Shown: positions 37,225 to 48,250 of the stretch, piece after piece | Layout: every line of letters begins with the position of its first letter | Numbering within the stretch: the first letter of the stretch is position 1 | NCBI GenBank assembly: GCA_032173965.1 | Contig: CM063294.1 | Coordinates: 7,610,452-7,674,451 of the forward strand | Source: Sitta carolinensis | Taxonomy: Eukaryota; Chordata; Aves; Passeriformes; Sittidae | Direction of reading: 5' to 3' | DNA: 64,000 bases | Translations under genes and position numbers: made by a program | The notes under the pieces: generated by a model | Told to the model about the DNA's origin: nothing | The model's input: only the letters and a program-made list of their open reading frames with translations | Database searches by the model: none

Positions 37225-37743
37225 ATTTGTGTTCATAAATTACCGAAGGCTGATGTCGCTCCTTTCTCAGAGAAGAGCTCGGTGTTTTGGTATCAGGGAC
37301 TGCTCCTAGAAGGACCTGAGCTCAGCCCTCCCTGCTCTGCCTGACCTCCCCTTTTTTTCCTGTTGATCATGGTGCTTTCAGGATCATTATCCTGGCACAG
37401 AGAGCAGAGCAGAAGGATGAAGCAGGGATTTATGAAAAGCCCTCCCTGGGCACTCCTGGGCAGCACCAGAGCCCGGCTGGGCACACCCAAAATTAACCCC
37501 AAATGGGCACAGAATGGATCCCGAGGTCTCACACTGCGATCAGCTCTGCTCCATCAGCACACTGGAGTTCACGGTGCAATTCCAGCTCCAGGGTATGGAG
37601 CTCCATCCTCCTTGGTTTTCCTTCTCCCTTCCCCGTTGGGTTTGTTCTTGGGGCTGAAAGTTGTCCTTGGTGCCAGGCTGGAGCAGGAATTGTTTTGTCT
37701 CCCTGCTCTGTGAGCAGAGCTCAGCAGCACTGAACATGAAACC
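37225..37743. repeat. Right arm of 519-bp near-perfect inverted repeat
   Basis: Reverse complement of 21-539 with four mismatches in 519 bp and no indels. Flanks differ: on the proximal side the right arm is preceded by TTTTCAGGT, where the left arm continues into an LTR-like fragment. Confidence 0.9.
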
Positions 37744-39106
37744 CAGAACCACACCCTAAACCAGCACAGAATCTGAAAAAATACAAAAGCTAAAACTTAA
37801 GGCATCAATAATGTGGGTTGTTTTTTGTAAACACAGCTGATAACTGCGTTTCTTTCCCCCTCTGAGTTTGTAGGAAGGCATCCTTGTGCCTGCCTGGAGG
37901 AGAAGCTCTCCAGAGCTGTGTGTGCATCCCAGGAGCTCCAGGGCTCCTGGCTCTCCGTGCTGCTCCCTGTCCCCACCCTGGAAACAACCCTGAGCCCTGA
38001 GCTGCTTTGCAGGTGGCAGACTTTGAACTTCTTCTGAATGGCAGCAGTTCGAGCAGGTGGGGAGGCCTTGGAGGAGTGTTCATGTTGTCCTACAGGGTGG
38101 ACTGGCTTGTGAGCTTCCCAGCTCTTCTCAGAGCCCCAGGATGAATCCAGGCCTGGGCTTTACAGCCCTGGAAATGCCCAGGGCAGGAGCCTGACTCGGC
38201 ACAATGCTGTGCCTGCCAGAGGTGGGGCAGGGAGTCAGGGTGACTCAGCTTGGTGGGGCTTTGTGAGCCACCAGAGCAGGGCCACGAGCACCAGAAACTC
38301 CCTGTCCCTTCCTCGGACCTCGGGTGAGCCCCTCGTGCTGCTGTGGGACTTTTCCAGATGGGACCATCATGTGTTCAACTGGGGATGTCCAGGGCTGGAC
38401 CCTGGGCAGAGCTTGCCCTGCTCTGGATTCTCCTGAGTTGCTGCACTTCCTTCTCCTGGGTTTGTAACTGCTGCTCAGCACTGTGGGTGAATTAAAGCGT
38501 CTTGAGCCCGTCTCTGGTGACTGCAAGGATTTCACAAATCCAAATGGGCACAGTGGGGAGCATCAGCAGCCTGGGGCTGGCAGCTGGCTCTGCTGGGGAG
38601 CAGCCAGACCAAGCTGGGTGGCCTCTGCTGGTGGCATCTGCCACATCCTCACCTGGTGGGAGCCCTGGGCAGGACTTTGCTCCAGAGAGGAGCAGGGAGC
38701 GTTTTCCTGCCTTGGCAGCTACTCAGGCAGTGGGGGAGGAGAGCAGAGAGGGAAAGCCAGAAACTGGTGCAAGTCCTTTGAGCTGAGAAAATTCACTTAG
38801 GCAGCAAATAGAATCATTCTCATGTGCCGACAGCTTCCCCCTGGCACAGCCCTGCCTCGTGCTGGGCTCTGGGCTCCTCCTCCTCCTCTCCAGCTGGAGC
38901 TGGGCCAGGGCTGCTTGTGCCACTGCGTCAGGGTCACCTGCGGGGGCAGAGCCTGTGAGCAGCTCCAGGAGGGTGGGCACGGTGCCTGGGGCTGTTAGTG
39001 CCCCTTCAGGGCTGCCGTTCATGGTGCCACTCAACCCTCAGGGGGCTCCTGCCCCGTGGGACAGCAGAGCCAGAAATCCCTGCAGACACACTCTGGAAGT
39101 GCCTGC
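37744..39106. other. Intergenic, start of GC-rich compartment
   Basis: From about 37.9 kb GC content rises and stays high to the window end. No gene, RNA or intact repeat seen here. Confidence 0.5.
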
Positions 39107-39226
39107 CTTCCTTCCCAGACCCCCTTTCTTGGGGGAGGAAAGGTGAGGAACAGACTGTGGCCATTCTTTCCTTCCCAGACCCTTTTCTTTGGGGAGGAAA
39201 AGTGAAGAACCTAGCTGTGGCCATCC
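39107..39226. repeat. Two-copy 60-bp tandem repeat
   Basis: CCTTCCTTCCCAGACC blocks recur exactly 60 bp apart (ending 39,120 and 39,180), with TTGGGGGAGGAAAGGTGA / TTGGGGAGGAAAAGTGA following each. Confidence 0.8.
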
Positions 39227-39858
39227 TTCCCTTGGGCTGCCCAGGAGGTGTTTGCTGCTGGCTTTTGTCCCATGGGTTTGTGCTGGGGAGCTGGGGAGGG
39301 CTGAGAGCCCTGCCCCAGCTGCAGCCCTGGGAAGGTGGAGCTGTGCTGACGCCGTTCCCAGCCGGTCTGACGCTGCTCACAAATCCCATAAACTGATTAC
39401 GGGTGTTAAGTCCCTGCTCAGTGACCTTTCTCCCTCTCACTGCCAGCTTTTACCATCGTGCCCCTCCCCGGGGTGCTGCCGGGGGGTTCGGGGTCAGCGA
39501 GGTGGGCACGGGGCTGCCTCGTGTGCCAGCTCTGCCAGCCCCTTCCCAGGAGAGGCAGCCCGGCCTTGCTGGCTTGATGCTGATTGGAAGTGGCTTGTTT
39601 TTGGCTTCCCAGCATGCAAACAGCTCGTGGGCTCCGAGCTGGCTCTGCTCAGCCTTCCCCAGTGCCGGGGCTTTGCCAGCCGGCCGTGCCCACCCCTGCC
39701 GTGGCTCCGGGCAGGGCGGGGGCCCGGGGGCTCTGCAGGGCTGGGGTGGTGGCTCTGGGCAGGCTGGCTCAGCTGTGCCTGCCAGCTCCGGGCTGCCTGT
39801 TCCGACGAGGAGCTGATCCTGCATGACACGGAACACCTGGGTGTCCTGAGGCACGGCT

Positions 39859-40392
39859 GTGTTCTGTGTTCTGTGTGTTCCATGTTCCTGTGTGTTCCAT
39901 GTTCCTGTGTGTTCCTGTGTTCCATGTTCCTGTGTGTTCCTGTGTTCGTGTGTTCCCATGTTCCTGTGTGTTCCTGTGTTCCCATGTTCCTGTGTGTTCC
40001 TGTGTTCCTGTGTTCCCATGTTCCTGTGTTTCCTGTGTTCCCATGTTCCTGTGTTCCCATGTTCCTCTGTGTTCCATGTTCCTTTGTGTTCCCATGTTCC
40101 CATGTGTTCCTGTGTGTCCCGTGTATTTCCATGTATTTCCATGTGTTCTCATGTATTTCCATATGTTCCCAATTGTTCCCATGTATTTCCATGTAATTCC
40201 ATGTGTTCCCATGTGTTCCCATGTATTCCCACATGTTCCCATGTAATTCCATGTATTCCCATGTGTTCCCACATGTTCCCATGTAATTCCATGTATTCCC
40301 ATGTGTTCCCATGTAATTCCATGTGTTCCCATGTGTTCCCATGTGTTCCCATGTAATTCCATGTATTCCCACGTGTTCCCACATGTTTGTTC
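39859..40392. repeat. Minisatellite of about 10-bp units (GTTCCYATGT type)
   Basis: More than 50 units of GTTCCTGTGT, GTTCCCATGT and AATTCCATGT types occupy about 530 bp. The left part is rich in CTGTGT variants and the right part in CCATGT/AATTCC variants, an ordered change in unit type. Because a 10-bp unit cycles through all three frames without producing stop codons, it creates open frames of more than 300 codons on both strands. I do not regard these as genes. Confidence 0.95.
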
Positions 40393-43300
40393 CCCTGTGT
40401 TTTTGGCCTCCCCGGGGCGGGCAGCAGCAGCAGGAAGTAGTTGCTCCGACACCAGCCCCATCCCAGTGCCAGGATCGTGCTGGCCCCTGCCTGCCCCTCT
40501 TTCCCAGAGCATCCTGGTTTGTGTCCCCTTGGGAAGGGCCGTGTCCCTGTGCCCTGGGGAGGGGCAGCCTGGCACCCCTGCCCTGCTGGTGCCAGGGCTC
40601 AGGCTGGGAAAGCAGAGCCAGCAGCGTTCTCCTGCCCCTCTCCTCTCCCCGGCAGGTTGCTGGGTGACTGATAAACACAGCCAGGGGGCTGGGTGCCCTT
40701 CAGCCCTGCCTGGAGCCGGGCACAGCTGTGCCCAGCAGAGCTCAGGGGGCACCCACCTGTGTTTGGGACACCCTCTGTGTGCTCCTTGCAGCCCAGGGGG
40801 CTGTGCCAGGTGAAGGTGGCTTCTTTCTGACCCCAGCCTTCACTTTGGCTGCTGAGGCTCCCTGGGGCTGCCCAGAGCTGCAGCATCAAACACCCCGCCC
40901 CTGCAGCTTCCTTTTAACCTCTAGGAAGAAGTTTAAATCCCGGATATTTGAGCAAGCAGGGCACAAAAAGCCTGTCCAGCTGTTCCTCAGCTTGCCTGGG
41001 GCGTGCCGGGGAGCCTGTGAGGGTCTGGGGGCTGTGGGAGCAGTGGGACCCTGCCCTGGTGCTGGCCAGGTCTCTGGCAGGTTGTGGGAGAGGGAAGCAG
41101 TGCTGGGAACAATCCTGCTGCTCGAAATAACTCCCCAGCTGCTGATGTTTGTTACCGAGGTCCTGCAGGAATGTGAGGTACTCCCGGATCAGTGTCGCAA
41201 GGGGAGCTTTGTGGGACGGGAAGGAATCCCAAATGCCAGGAGACACTTTCCAGGAAATAAGTGTTTATGCCCAAAGCCCATGTCTGGAAGGTCAGGGCGG
41301 CCTCCTCTGTGGCTCTCTGGCTGCTTTTATTTTTGCTGTGCTACCAGAGCTGGGGTTGGAGTCCTGCTCTGAGCCCTTGTGGGAGCTGGAGGCTGACCCA
41401 GCTGCACACCAGCTCTCCCACAGCTCTGCCTCTCCCTGCTCTGCACACCTGCAGGGCTGCTCTGCGGAGGGGGCAGCAGTGCTGGCAAAGCCCTGAGCTC
41501 ATCCCACCTGCACCCTGCCCCACCTGGGTCCTCACCTCGGTGTGGGGAGCAGCAGGGAGCACCCCTGTGTGGGGACAGCTGCTGTGGGGGTGGCACTGGA
41601 GCTGGTGACAGCTCTGTCTGCTGCCAGCATGCCCAGGGCAGTGGGAAAGCTGGGCATAGTTCCTCTGGACTCTGCAGCTGTGTGCCAGCACCTCTGGGAA
41701 AGCCCCGATGGTGCCAAACCCCACCCTGGATGATCCCAGGTGAACTCAGAGCACCTTGGGGTCACCCCGGGCCCCTGGAAGCCCATGGAGTGTGCCCCAG
41801 CTGCTGAGGAACCTTCAGATCATTTTTTCCCCATAAAAAGTGTTCTCTGCAGGGTTTGGAGGGACAGCTGTGCCAGGCTGGAGTGGTGCTGGAGCTGCTG
41901 GAGTGATTCAACAGCTCCTGAAGGAGCCGGGGGTGGTCTGGCAGCAGGGGCAGAGTGGCAGGACCAGGGCAGGGCTTGCATCCCCTTGGAGTGTGCCAGG
42001 GGAGCTCAGGTCCTGCTGCACACCTGTGGCTGTAATTTGGGGTGCAGCCGAGTGCCCGTGCTGCTCTGCACATCAGTTTTCAGGGAAGCACTGGAAGAGT
42101 TTCAGCTCAGCCTGGCTGCCCCCTCCAACCCACCCACCCCGTTCCTGGCTCCAGAAATAAGCTGCTTCTTCCCTCGGCTCCCATCAGGAGCAGCGTGATG
42201 AACCCACAGCGGCTCGCCTGGCTCTGCCCCATAGCCGGAGCACGGAGGTGCTGCTGACGGGAGGCTGAGCGCCGCCTGGGAAGCGCTTTTGGCTCCCAGG
42301 CCGTGAGCCCCAGCCCCGCTCCTGCCCGCGGAGCCTGCGGGGGAAGCGGCAGCCGGGCCCGGGCGGCGTTCCCAGGCTCGGCAGGGAGCTGCCGGCTCCG
42401 CAGGCACCGATCCGCCTCTGGCTCGCCCGTCCTGACAGATAAGCGCTTCTGCTCCCAGCCTGCTGCTCCCCGGGCACGGCCAACGCCTTCCTTTCAAGGC
42501 GCCGCTCCTGCTCTCAGCAGGATTGCAGCAGCACAGCCCCGGCCCTGGCTCTGCCGCCACCGGAGAGCTGCGGCAGAGCCCGTGCCTCCCTCCTGGCCCA
42601 ACCCAGCCCCTGGGCTGCCTGTGAATGTCCCCTGGCTGCTGGGCTCAGGAGGGAACGTGCAGCGTGAGGTTCTTTCCAGCCTGGGCTTCTCCTCCCCAGC
42701 AGTAAAAACTTTCAGGGCAGTTTTTCAAACGCTCTGCGCGGTCTCCTCTGTCCCGAGTGGCTCCGGAGCTGCCGGGCTCAGGTTTTGTGCCACCGTCAAG
42801 CAGCCGGTTCCAGCTCCTTCATCCCACTTAGCCCAGATTTTCTCCTAAATAGGTCACTAATTAAGGGCAAGTACAAAGTTGCTCTGTTTCTCCTTGTTCT
42901 CCGAGGCTGGACAGACCCACTTGAGGAGCTGCCAGCCCTGGGGCAGGGCTGGGTGCTGAAATCCTCGTGGGCTGCGGCAGCTCCACGACTTGGGTTTGCT
43001 GGAGTGAAGCTATGCAGGGCAGGTTGGGGCTGCCTCCATCCCTCCAAGGCCGTGTGAAAGCCCAGCCCGAGCTTGCTGGCAGGAGTAAAAGCCTGGCTTG
43101 GGCTGCGCGGAGGGAGGGAGCAGGAGGGAGCGGGTTTTACCCTCCCCGGTGGAGGGGAACGAGCCCCGTGTGTGTCCCTGCCCCCCAGAACCGCTCAGGC
43201 TGGGGCCAGCCCAGGTGCTGGGGGGTGACAGACCCAGCAAGGACTCGGTGCTGGGGACAGGGACAGCGAGAGCTTTGCTGTCGCCCCGACCCTGGGGCTG

Positions 43301-43915
43301 TAAGGGGATCGCAAAGAGCCCATCCCGGCTGCTCCTGCCCCGTGCGGGCTCTGCTCCCAGCTCTGCGGCTGGGCGGGTTTAGCCTGCCCTGCTGGTTTCC
43401 ATGCAGATGAGCGTGGATGCAGAGAGCCAGCTGCAGCCTCTGGTTCCCAGGAACACGGCTCAAAGTCCAGCTGGGAGCATGGGCACAGCCGGCTCGTGTC
43501 CTCCTGCTGCCAGGGAGGATCTGTTGGAGCAGGACGAGGCATTGGCACTGGGTGCCACCACCTTGGGCATGTCACTGCCCTGCTCTGGGTGACGCTGTGC
43601 TGGTTTATCCTGCACAGGAGCTCGGCCCCAGCCCCGGGGTGCGGTTGATGCAGCCTCAGGACTCGGTGGAAGGAGTTGGGCTGGAGGAGATAATGCTGGA
43701 GTCAAGCCCGTGGCGCCGAGGTGGGGCCGTGCCTTGAGCCAATATTGGCTGATGGCAGCCCGTGGGCATTGGCACAGGGCCCTCAGCTGTGCCCCGAGCC
43801 GGGCACGGGCTCTGCTCCCACGTCTCACCCCCAGCAGGCAGCTCCTTCCCTCCCTCCAGGCTCCAAGGGTGGGGGAGCCATGCCCAGGTGCCAACCCCAG
43901 TGCCCAGGTGCCAGC
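40393..43915. other. Intergenic GC-rich stretch
   Basis: No gene that I can support. 42,190-42,620 is CpG-richer than its surroundings and could be a small CpG island. A one-mismatch CArG-like CCATAAAAAG lies at 41,831-41,840. Open frames here have no recognisable domains. Confidence 0.45.
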
Positions 43916-44242
43916 TCTAGGCATGGATATGGGTATGGATCTGGGCATGGATCTAGGCACAGCTCAGGGCATGGATCTGGGCACTGCTCTAGGATGGCTC
44001 TGGGCATGGCTCTGGGCACGGATCTGGGTATGGCGCTGGGCATGGCTCTGGGCATAGATCTGGGTATGGATCTAGGCACAGCTCAGGGCATGGATCTGGG
44101 CACGGATCTGGGCACCGCTCTAGGATGGTTCTAGGCACGACTCTAGGCACGGATCTGGGCACTGCTCTGGGCACAGCTCTGGGCAGAGCTTTAGGCATGG
44201 ATCTGGGCACGGCTCTAGGCATGGATCTAGGCACAGCTCAGG
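43916..44242. repeat. Minisatellite of about 12-bp units (GGGCATGGATCT type)
   Basis: Roughly 27 units of GGCATGGATCTG, GGCACGGCTCTG and AGGCACAGCTCA types. As 12 is a multiple of 3 the unit yields repetitive tetrapeptides in open frames (LGMD-like on +, CPDP/CPEP-like on -). Not considered coding. Confidence 0.93.
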
Positions 44243-46260
44243 GCACAAATCCGGGCTCCCTGGGGCTGTGCTGCAGGCTCCCACTGGGACCCCTCCTGCT
44301 GGGCACGTGGGGCTGGTGAGGGGTGGGCTGGCAGTGCCCAAAGCACCCGCCCTGTGCTCAGCCAGGCCACGGCAGCCGGGTTGGGCACCGCGTTTGGCAT
44401 TGGGGGCGCTGGGGCGTGCCGGGCAGGCCCGGCCGGGACACGACCTGCCCGCCCTGACTCAGCGGGGCGGTGGCTGCGGGTGCTGGGCAGGCTGAGCCCC
44501 TGGGCACCCCCTCCCTGCTCCGGGGCTCCCGGGGGTCGTGGCTGCCCCCTTTCCTCTCCCCCTGCCATGCCATGCCATGATCCCATCCCACCAGCCTGGG
44601 CTGGGCTGTGCTGGAGGCAGGACACTGGTGCCTGCCTCAGTTTCCCCGGGTCAGCGCTGCTGGAGCTGGGGGTGCACCTGGAAAATTCCAAGGGAATTTC
44701 ACCTGGTTGGGAGGTGAACCCCAGCCCAGACTGGGACAGCCCTGCAGAGGCAGCTGGTTCACAGGCACGCCCAATTGATTTAATTGGGGGAATTCTCCAA
44801 TTAAAGAGCTTTTGCTGGTCAAAAATTACTGATATTGTCCAAACCTAAATCTCTCTCAGGGACAGGGTAAATATTGATGAATTTTCAGGCGGAAAAAAAA
44901 AAGGTGGGAGGAAAGAAAGAAGAAACAATCAAAGCTCTCTGAGCTGGCATTTCCTGAACTAAGTGCCGTATTTTTTTAATTTGGGTGTGTGAGAGCCACG
45001 ACTTTCCCTCCTGCCCCAGCATGTCCTGCAAGCCCCTAACGACCAAAATCAAAACAAATGCTTGGAAAGTGTTGAGACAGAGTGGTTGGAGCCATGGCAA
45101 ACCAACGGCGTTGTCGCGGGGACGAGCGGGGCTGGATTTCAGCTTGCCATTTCCAGACAGTTGGGTTTTTTTGTGATTTCCACTTTTCCTTCCCGTGTGG
45201 GGCAGGAAGGATTCCCCCATGGCTGGGTTTGGGGGGCTCTCCTGGGGTTCCCCTTGCCCATTCCAGGCATCCCAAACCCCACTGTGTGCCCATCCCATCT
45301 CCCCAGATGAGCTCCCAGGTCCTGCATGGGGGTGGGTGGTGCCAGCCCCACATCACTGTCCCCCTGACAGCGGGGACAGGGGGACAGCTCTGCTGCTCCC
45401 GGGCCGGGGGCAGCTGGGGGGCGGCCCGGGGGGTCCGTGCTGGGAACTGGGCAGGGTGGGAGTGGATGGGAAAAGGGGAGGGGATGGGATAATGGGGTGG
45501 GATAATGGGGTGGGCAGGGCTGTCCCTGCTGCTCCCACCGGGCCCGCAGCGCCACCTGCCGGCCTGCGCAGCTGCCGCACCTGCCTGCTGGGCAGGGCAG
45601 GGACACAGCAGCAGGAATTCCTGCATGGAAAGGGTGCTCAGGCACTGGAGCTGCCCAGGGAGGTTTGGGGTGCCCATCCCTGGGGGTGCCCAAGGAATTC
45701 CTGGAGGTGACACTGAGTGCTCTGGGCTGGGGACAAGGCAGGGCTGGGACTGGAGGGGCTGTGAGGGCTTTTCCAAGCTCAGTGGGTCTGGGGTTCTTCT
45801 GTCCCCACACCCTGGTGCAGGCAGGGCTGGGTGCTGCCAGGGATCATTGCAGGGTGCCCGGGGGGCTGCAGGGAGAGCCCCCAGCCCATCTCCGTGCTCC
45901 CAGTGCCACACAGGATCACACATCAGTGCCCCTTCTGCAGGAGCTCAGCAGGGCTGGGAATGGGGGGGACGTGGTGTTTAAAGTTTTCTCTGCAAGAGTT
46001 TGGACACACACAAAATCTCCAGGCTGTGTCAGGTACTGTCCCATCTTGTTTTCTGCTTCAAGCCCCGTATTTTTCAATTTCTCTAAATTGTTTATTTAGG
46101 GCCACCATATATCTGTGTAGGGTTTCCTCCCCTGTTTGGGTTGGTGTTCCCTCCTGTTCCCCCACAGGGACGCGGTGGTTCCTGTCCCTCCTTTGTGCCC
46201 CACACTGTGCTGGCACCACCCTCGGCTCCCACCCTGCTGCCAGCCCCAAAGGACAACCGG
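44243..46260. other. Intergenic, between minisatellite and microRNA locus
   Basis: GC-rich except for an AT-rich island at about 44,757-44,985 with AATTGATTTAATTGGGGGAATT and TAAAGAGCTTTTGCTGG blocks, a possible regulatory element. No gene seen. Confidence 0.45.
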
Positions 46261-46284
46261 ACAGAGTCACTGGGGATGGAGACC

Positions 46285-46290
46285 TTTATT
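46285..46290 (-). terminator. Poly(A) signal for the - strand microRNA primary transcript
   Basis: TTTATT on + is AATAAA on -. On the - strand it is followed by GGTCTCCATCCCCAGTGACT and the GT-rich TCTGTCCGGTTGTCCTTTGG, a good downstream element. It lies about 200 bp beyond pre-miR-145 in the direction of transcription. Confidence 0.6.
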
Positions 46291-46481
46291 GACCCTGGGT
46301 GGGCCGGGCAGGGCAGGAGCAGGGTGAGCCACATGCCCTGGCAGTGAGGGGTGACCCACGGGGACATCCATCCCCCACTGTGGGATCCCCGGGGGTCCCA
46401 CTCCCACCCTCCCCGTGGCCCTGTACCTCCACTGCCGGCTCCTCCTCCGCGGGCTGCGGCTCCCTCGGGATGGGCTGCCGA

Positions 46482-46568
46482 GCCGTGGCCCCAAGAACAG
46501 TATTTCCAGGAATCCCCAACCTAGTGCCTAAGGGATTCCTGGGAAAACTGGACCCTGAGGACACGGCA
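46482..46568 (-). ncRNA. MIR145: pre-miR-145
   Basis: On the - strand the 23-nt 5p arm (46,531-46,553; begins GUCCAGUUUUC, seed UCCAGUU) is identical to mature miR-145-5p as I remember it. The 3p arm (46,494-46,515; begins GGAUUCCUGG) pairs with it across a loop of about 15 nt that differs from the human loop (UAGGCACUAGGUUGG). miR-145 promotes the contractile smooth-muscle state by repressing KLF4/KLF5 and other targets. It lies about 290 nt downstream of miR-143. Hairpin ends are approximate; arms are certain. Confidence 0.97.
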
Positions 46569-46824
46569 ACCCAGGCTCTGTGCCAGCCCCGGGCGTCCTC
46601 GCCGCTGTCCAGGCTCCGTGGGGGGCTGATGGGGGGAGCCCCCACCCCTCCCATGGGCACCCAGTGCCGGGCTGGGGGTCCTGAGCAACACAGGGGTCCC
46701 TCTGCTGCAAGGAAAAACCTCCCCACCCTCCCATCCTTCCTTTGGGAGCTTTGGGCTGAGCCCTTTGGCTGCAGCCAGGGCTGAGCTCTGTCTCCTGGTG
46801 TCACTTGTCCCGGCGTCCCCAGGG

Positions 46825-46930
46825 TGAGCAGTTCCTCCCTTCCCGAGCTACAGTGCTTCATCTCAGACTCCCAATTGACCAGAGATGCAGCACTGCACCT
46901 TGGGCTGGGAGACATGGACGTGGCCCTGGG
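46825..46930 (-). ncRNA. MIR143: pre-miR-143
   Basis: On the - strand the 5p arm (46,878-46,899; begins GGUGCAGUGC) and the dominant 3p arm (46,845-46,865; begins UGAGAUGAAGC, seed GAGAUGA) are identical to human miR-143 as I remember it. They are separated by a 12-nt loop, CAAUUGGGAGUC. It is co-transcribed with miR-145 and acts with it in smooth muscle and heart (actin dynamics and cytoskeletal targets). Hairpin ends are approximate. Confidence 0.97.
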
Positions 46931-47954
46931 TGGGGACAGGGCCAGGCTGGCTCTGGGTGCAGGGAAAGAGGTGTCCCCAGCCTCCAGAGCTGTGTGCCCG
47001 TGTCCCCAGAGTGGTGGCAGGACAGGCCTGGGCTGGGTAGTTCAGCCTGGCCCCAGCTCTGCAGGGACAGGCAGGGATAAGGACAGGGGATGGGTAGGTG
47101 GTGGGGTTGCCTCTAAATCCCAGAACTATCTCCCCAGAGAGCTGGGCAAGAGGAGGAGGGTGATGGTGGATGCTGTGGGGGCCACACAGCACATCCCTCC
47201 CTGCCCCTTCCCCACCCTGGGGATGAGGAGTGTGGGAAAGCTCCTGCTGCCCCTCCCCACCCTTGTCCCTGTGCCCAGCCTGCAGCTGGCCAGCACCTCG
47301 GCTTCCCAGGCAGCCTGATCCATCCCCAGGCTGCCAGAGGGGCTGTGGGACAGAAGCTCCCTGGATCTCCTCCCTTGGGTCTGGACAGGCTTCAGCCCAC
47401 CTGGCCTGGAGAGCGAAGATCCGGGGGAAGCAGGAGGCGAGGGAGGATGGAGGCAGAGCCCAAAAATATCTTTCCCAGGCGAACACTAACATCCTGAGCA
47501 GGGCTGAACCTGATAAACAGACCATCTATCACAGCCCCAGCAGCCTGATGAGAAGCAGATGCTGCAGCTCTGCCGTGAGCCCCTGCATCCGGCCCGGCCC
47601 CCCCGGGCACACACACCCAGCTGGGACCCGGGACAGGAACCACCCCGTGCACTGGGCTGGGCTCCCCCCACTGCTGCCCCTTGTTCTCTGGGGGAAAGAG
47701 CCCTGTGGAGCCCCAAGATTGCAGCATCCATTGCTCAGGAATGAAGGTTTGGAGCAGCCTTGGCCAGCACGGGGTTGTCTCTGCAGCAGCCACAGCCAGG
47801 CCAGCCCTGAGCTCTGGCCAAGTGTGACAGCAGCCACAGGGCCCAGAAGCAGGGGAGGTGCTGCTCCTGCCTTTGCACAGCCTCTGCCTGGCCCTCTGCC
47901 CATCCCCAGGAAGGGGCTGCTGTGAGTTCTGCAGGAGGGATGTGCAGCACCACA

Positions 47955-48250
47955 GTGTGCCCTGGGATCCATGTACTGGGATCCGTGTACTGGGATCCAT
48001 CCCCTGGATCCATCCCCTGGGACCAATGCTCTGGAATCCATCCCCTGGGATCAATGCTATGGAATCTATCCCCTGGGATCCATCCCCTGGATCCAACCCC
48101 TGAGATCCAGCCCCCCTGGGATCCATCCCCTGAATCCATCCCTGGAATCTCGAATCCCCTGGGATCCATCCCCTGGATCCAACCCCTGGATCCAGCCCCC
48201 CTGGGATCCATCCCCTGAGATCCAGCCCCTGGATCCAGCCCCCCTGGCAT
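47955..48250. repeat. Minisatellite of about 13-16-bp units (GGGATCCATCCCCT type)
   Basis: About 20 units of CTGGGATCCATCCC, CTGGATCCAACCC and CTGGGATCAATGCT types. Each unit holds a near-palindromic GGATCC. It lies within the predicted - strand primary transcript about 1.1 kb upstream of pre-miR-143. Confidence 0.93.

Noticed and set aside
21..37743. The 519-bp arms as the paired LTRs of one provirus
   Set aside because: LTRs of one provirus are in direct, not inverted, orientation. The interval holds a host gene and no retroviral genes.
39494..40678. 394-codon open frame on - (and 335- and 327-codon frames overlapping it)
   Set aside because: It is generated by the 10-bp minisatellite, which cannot produce stop codons. 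There is no domain and no splice context.
47955..48250. CRISPR-like or direct-repeat array
   Set aside because: Units are contiguous with no unique spacers, and the genome is vertebrate. It is a minisatellite.
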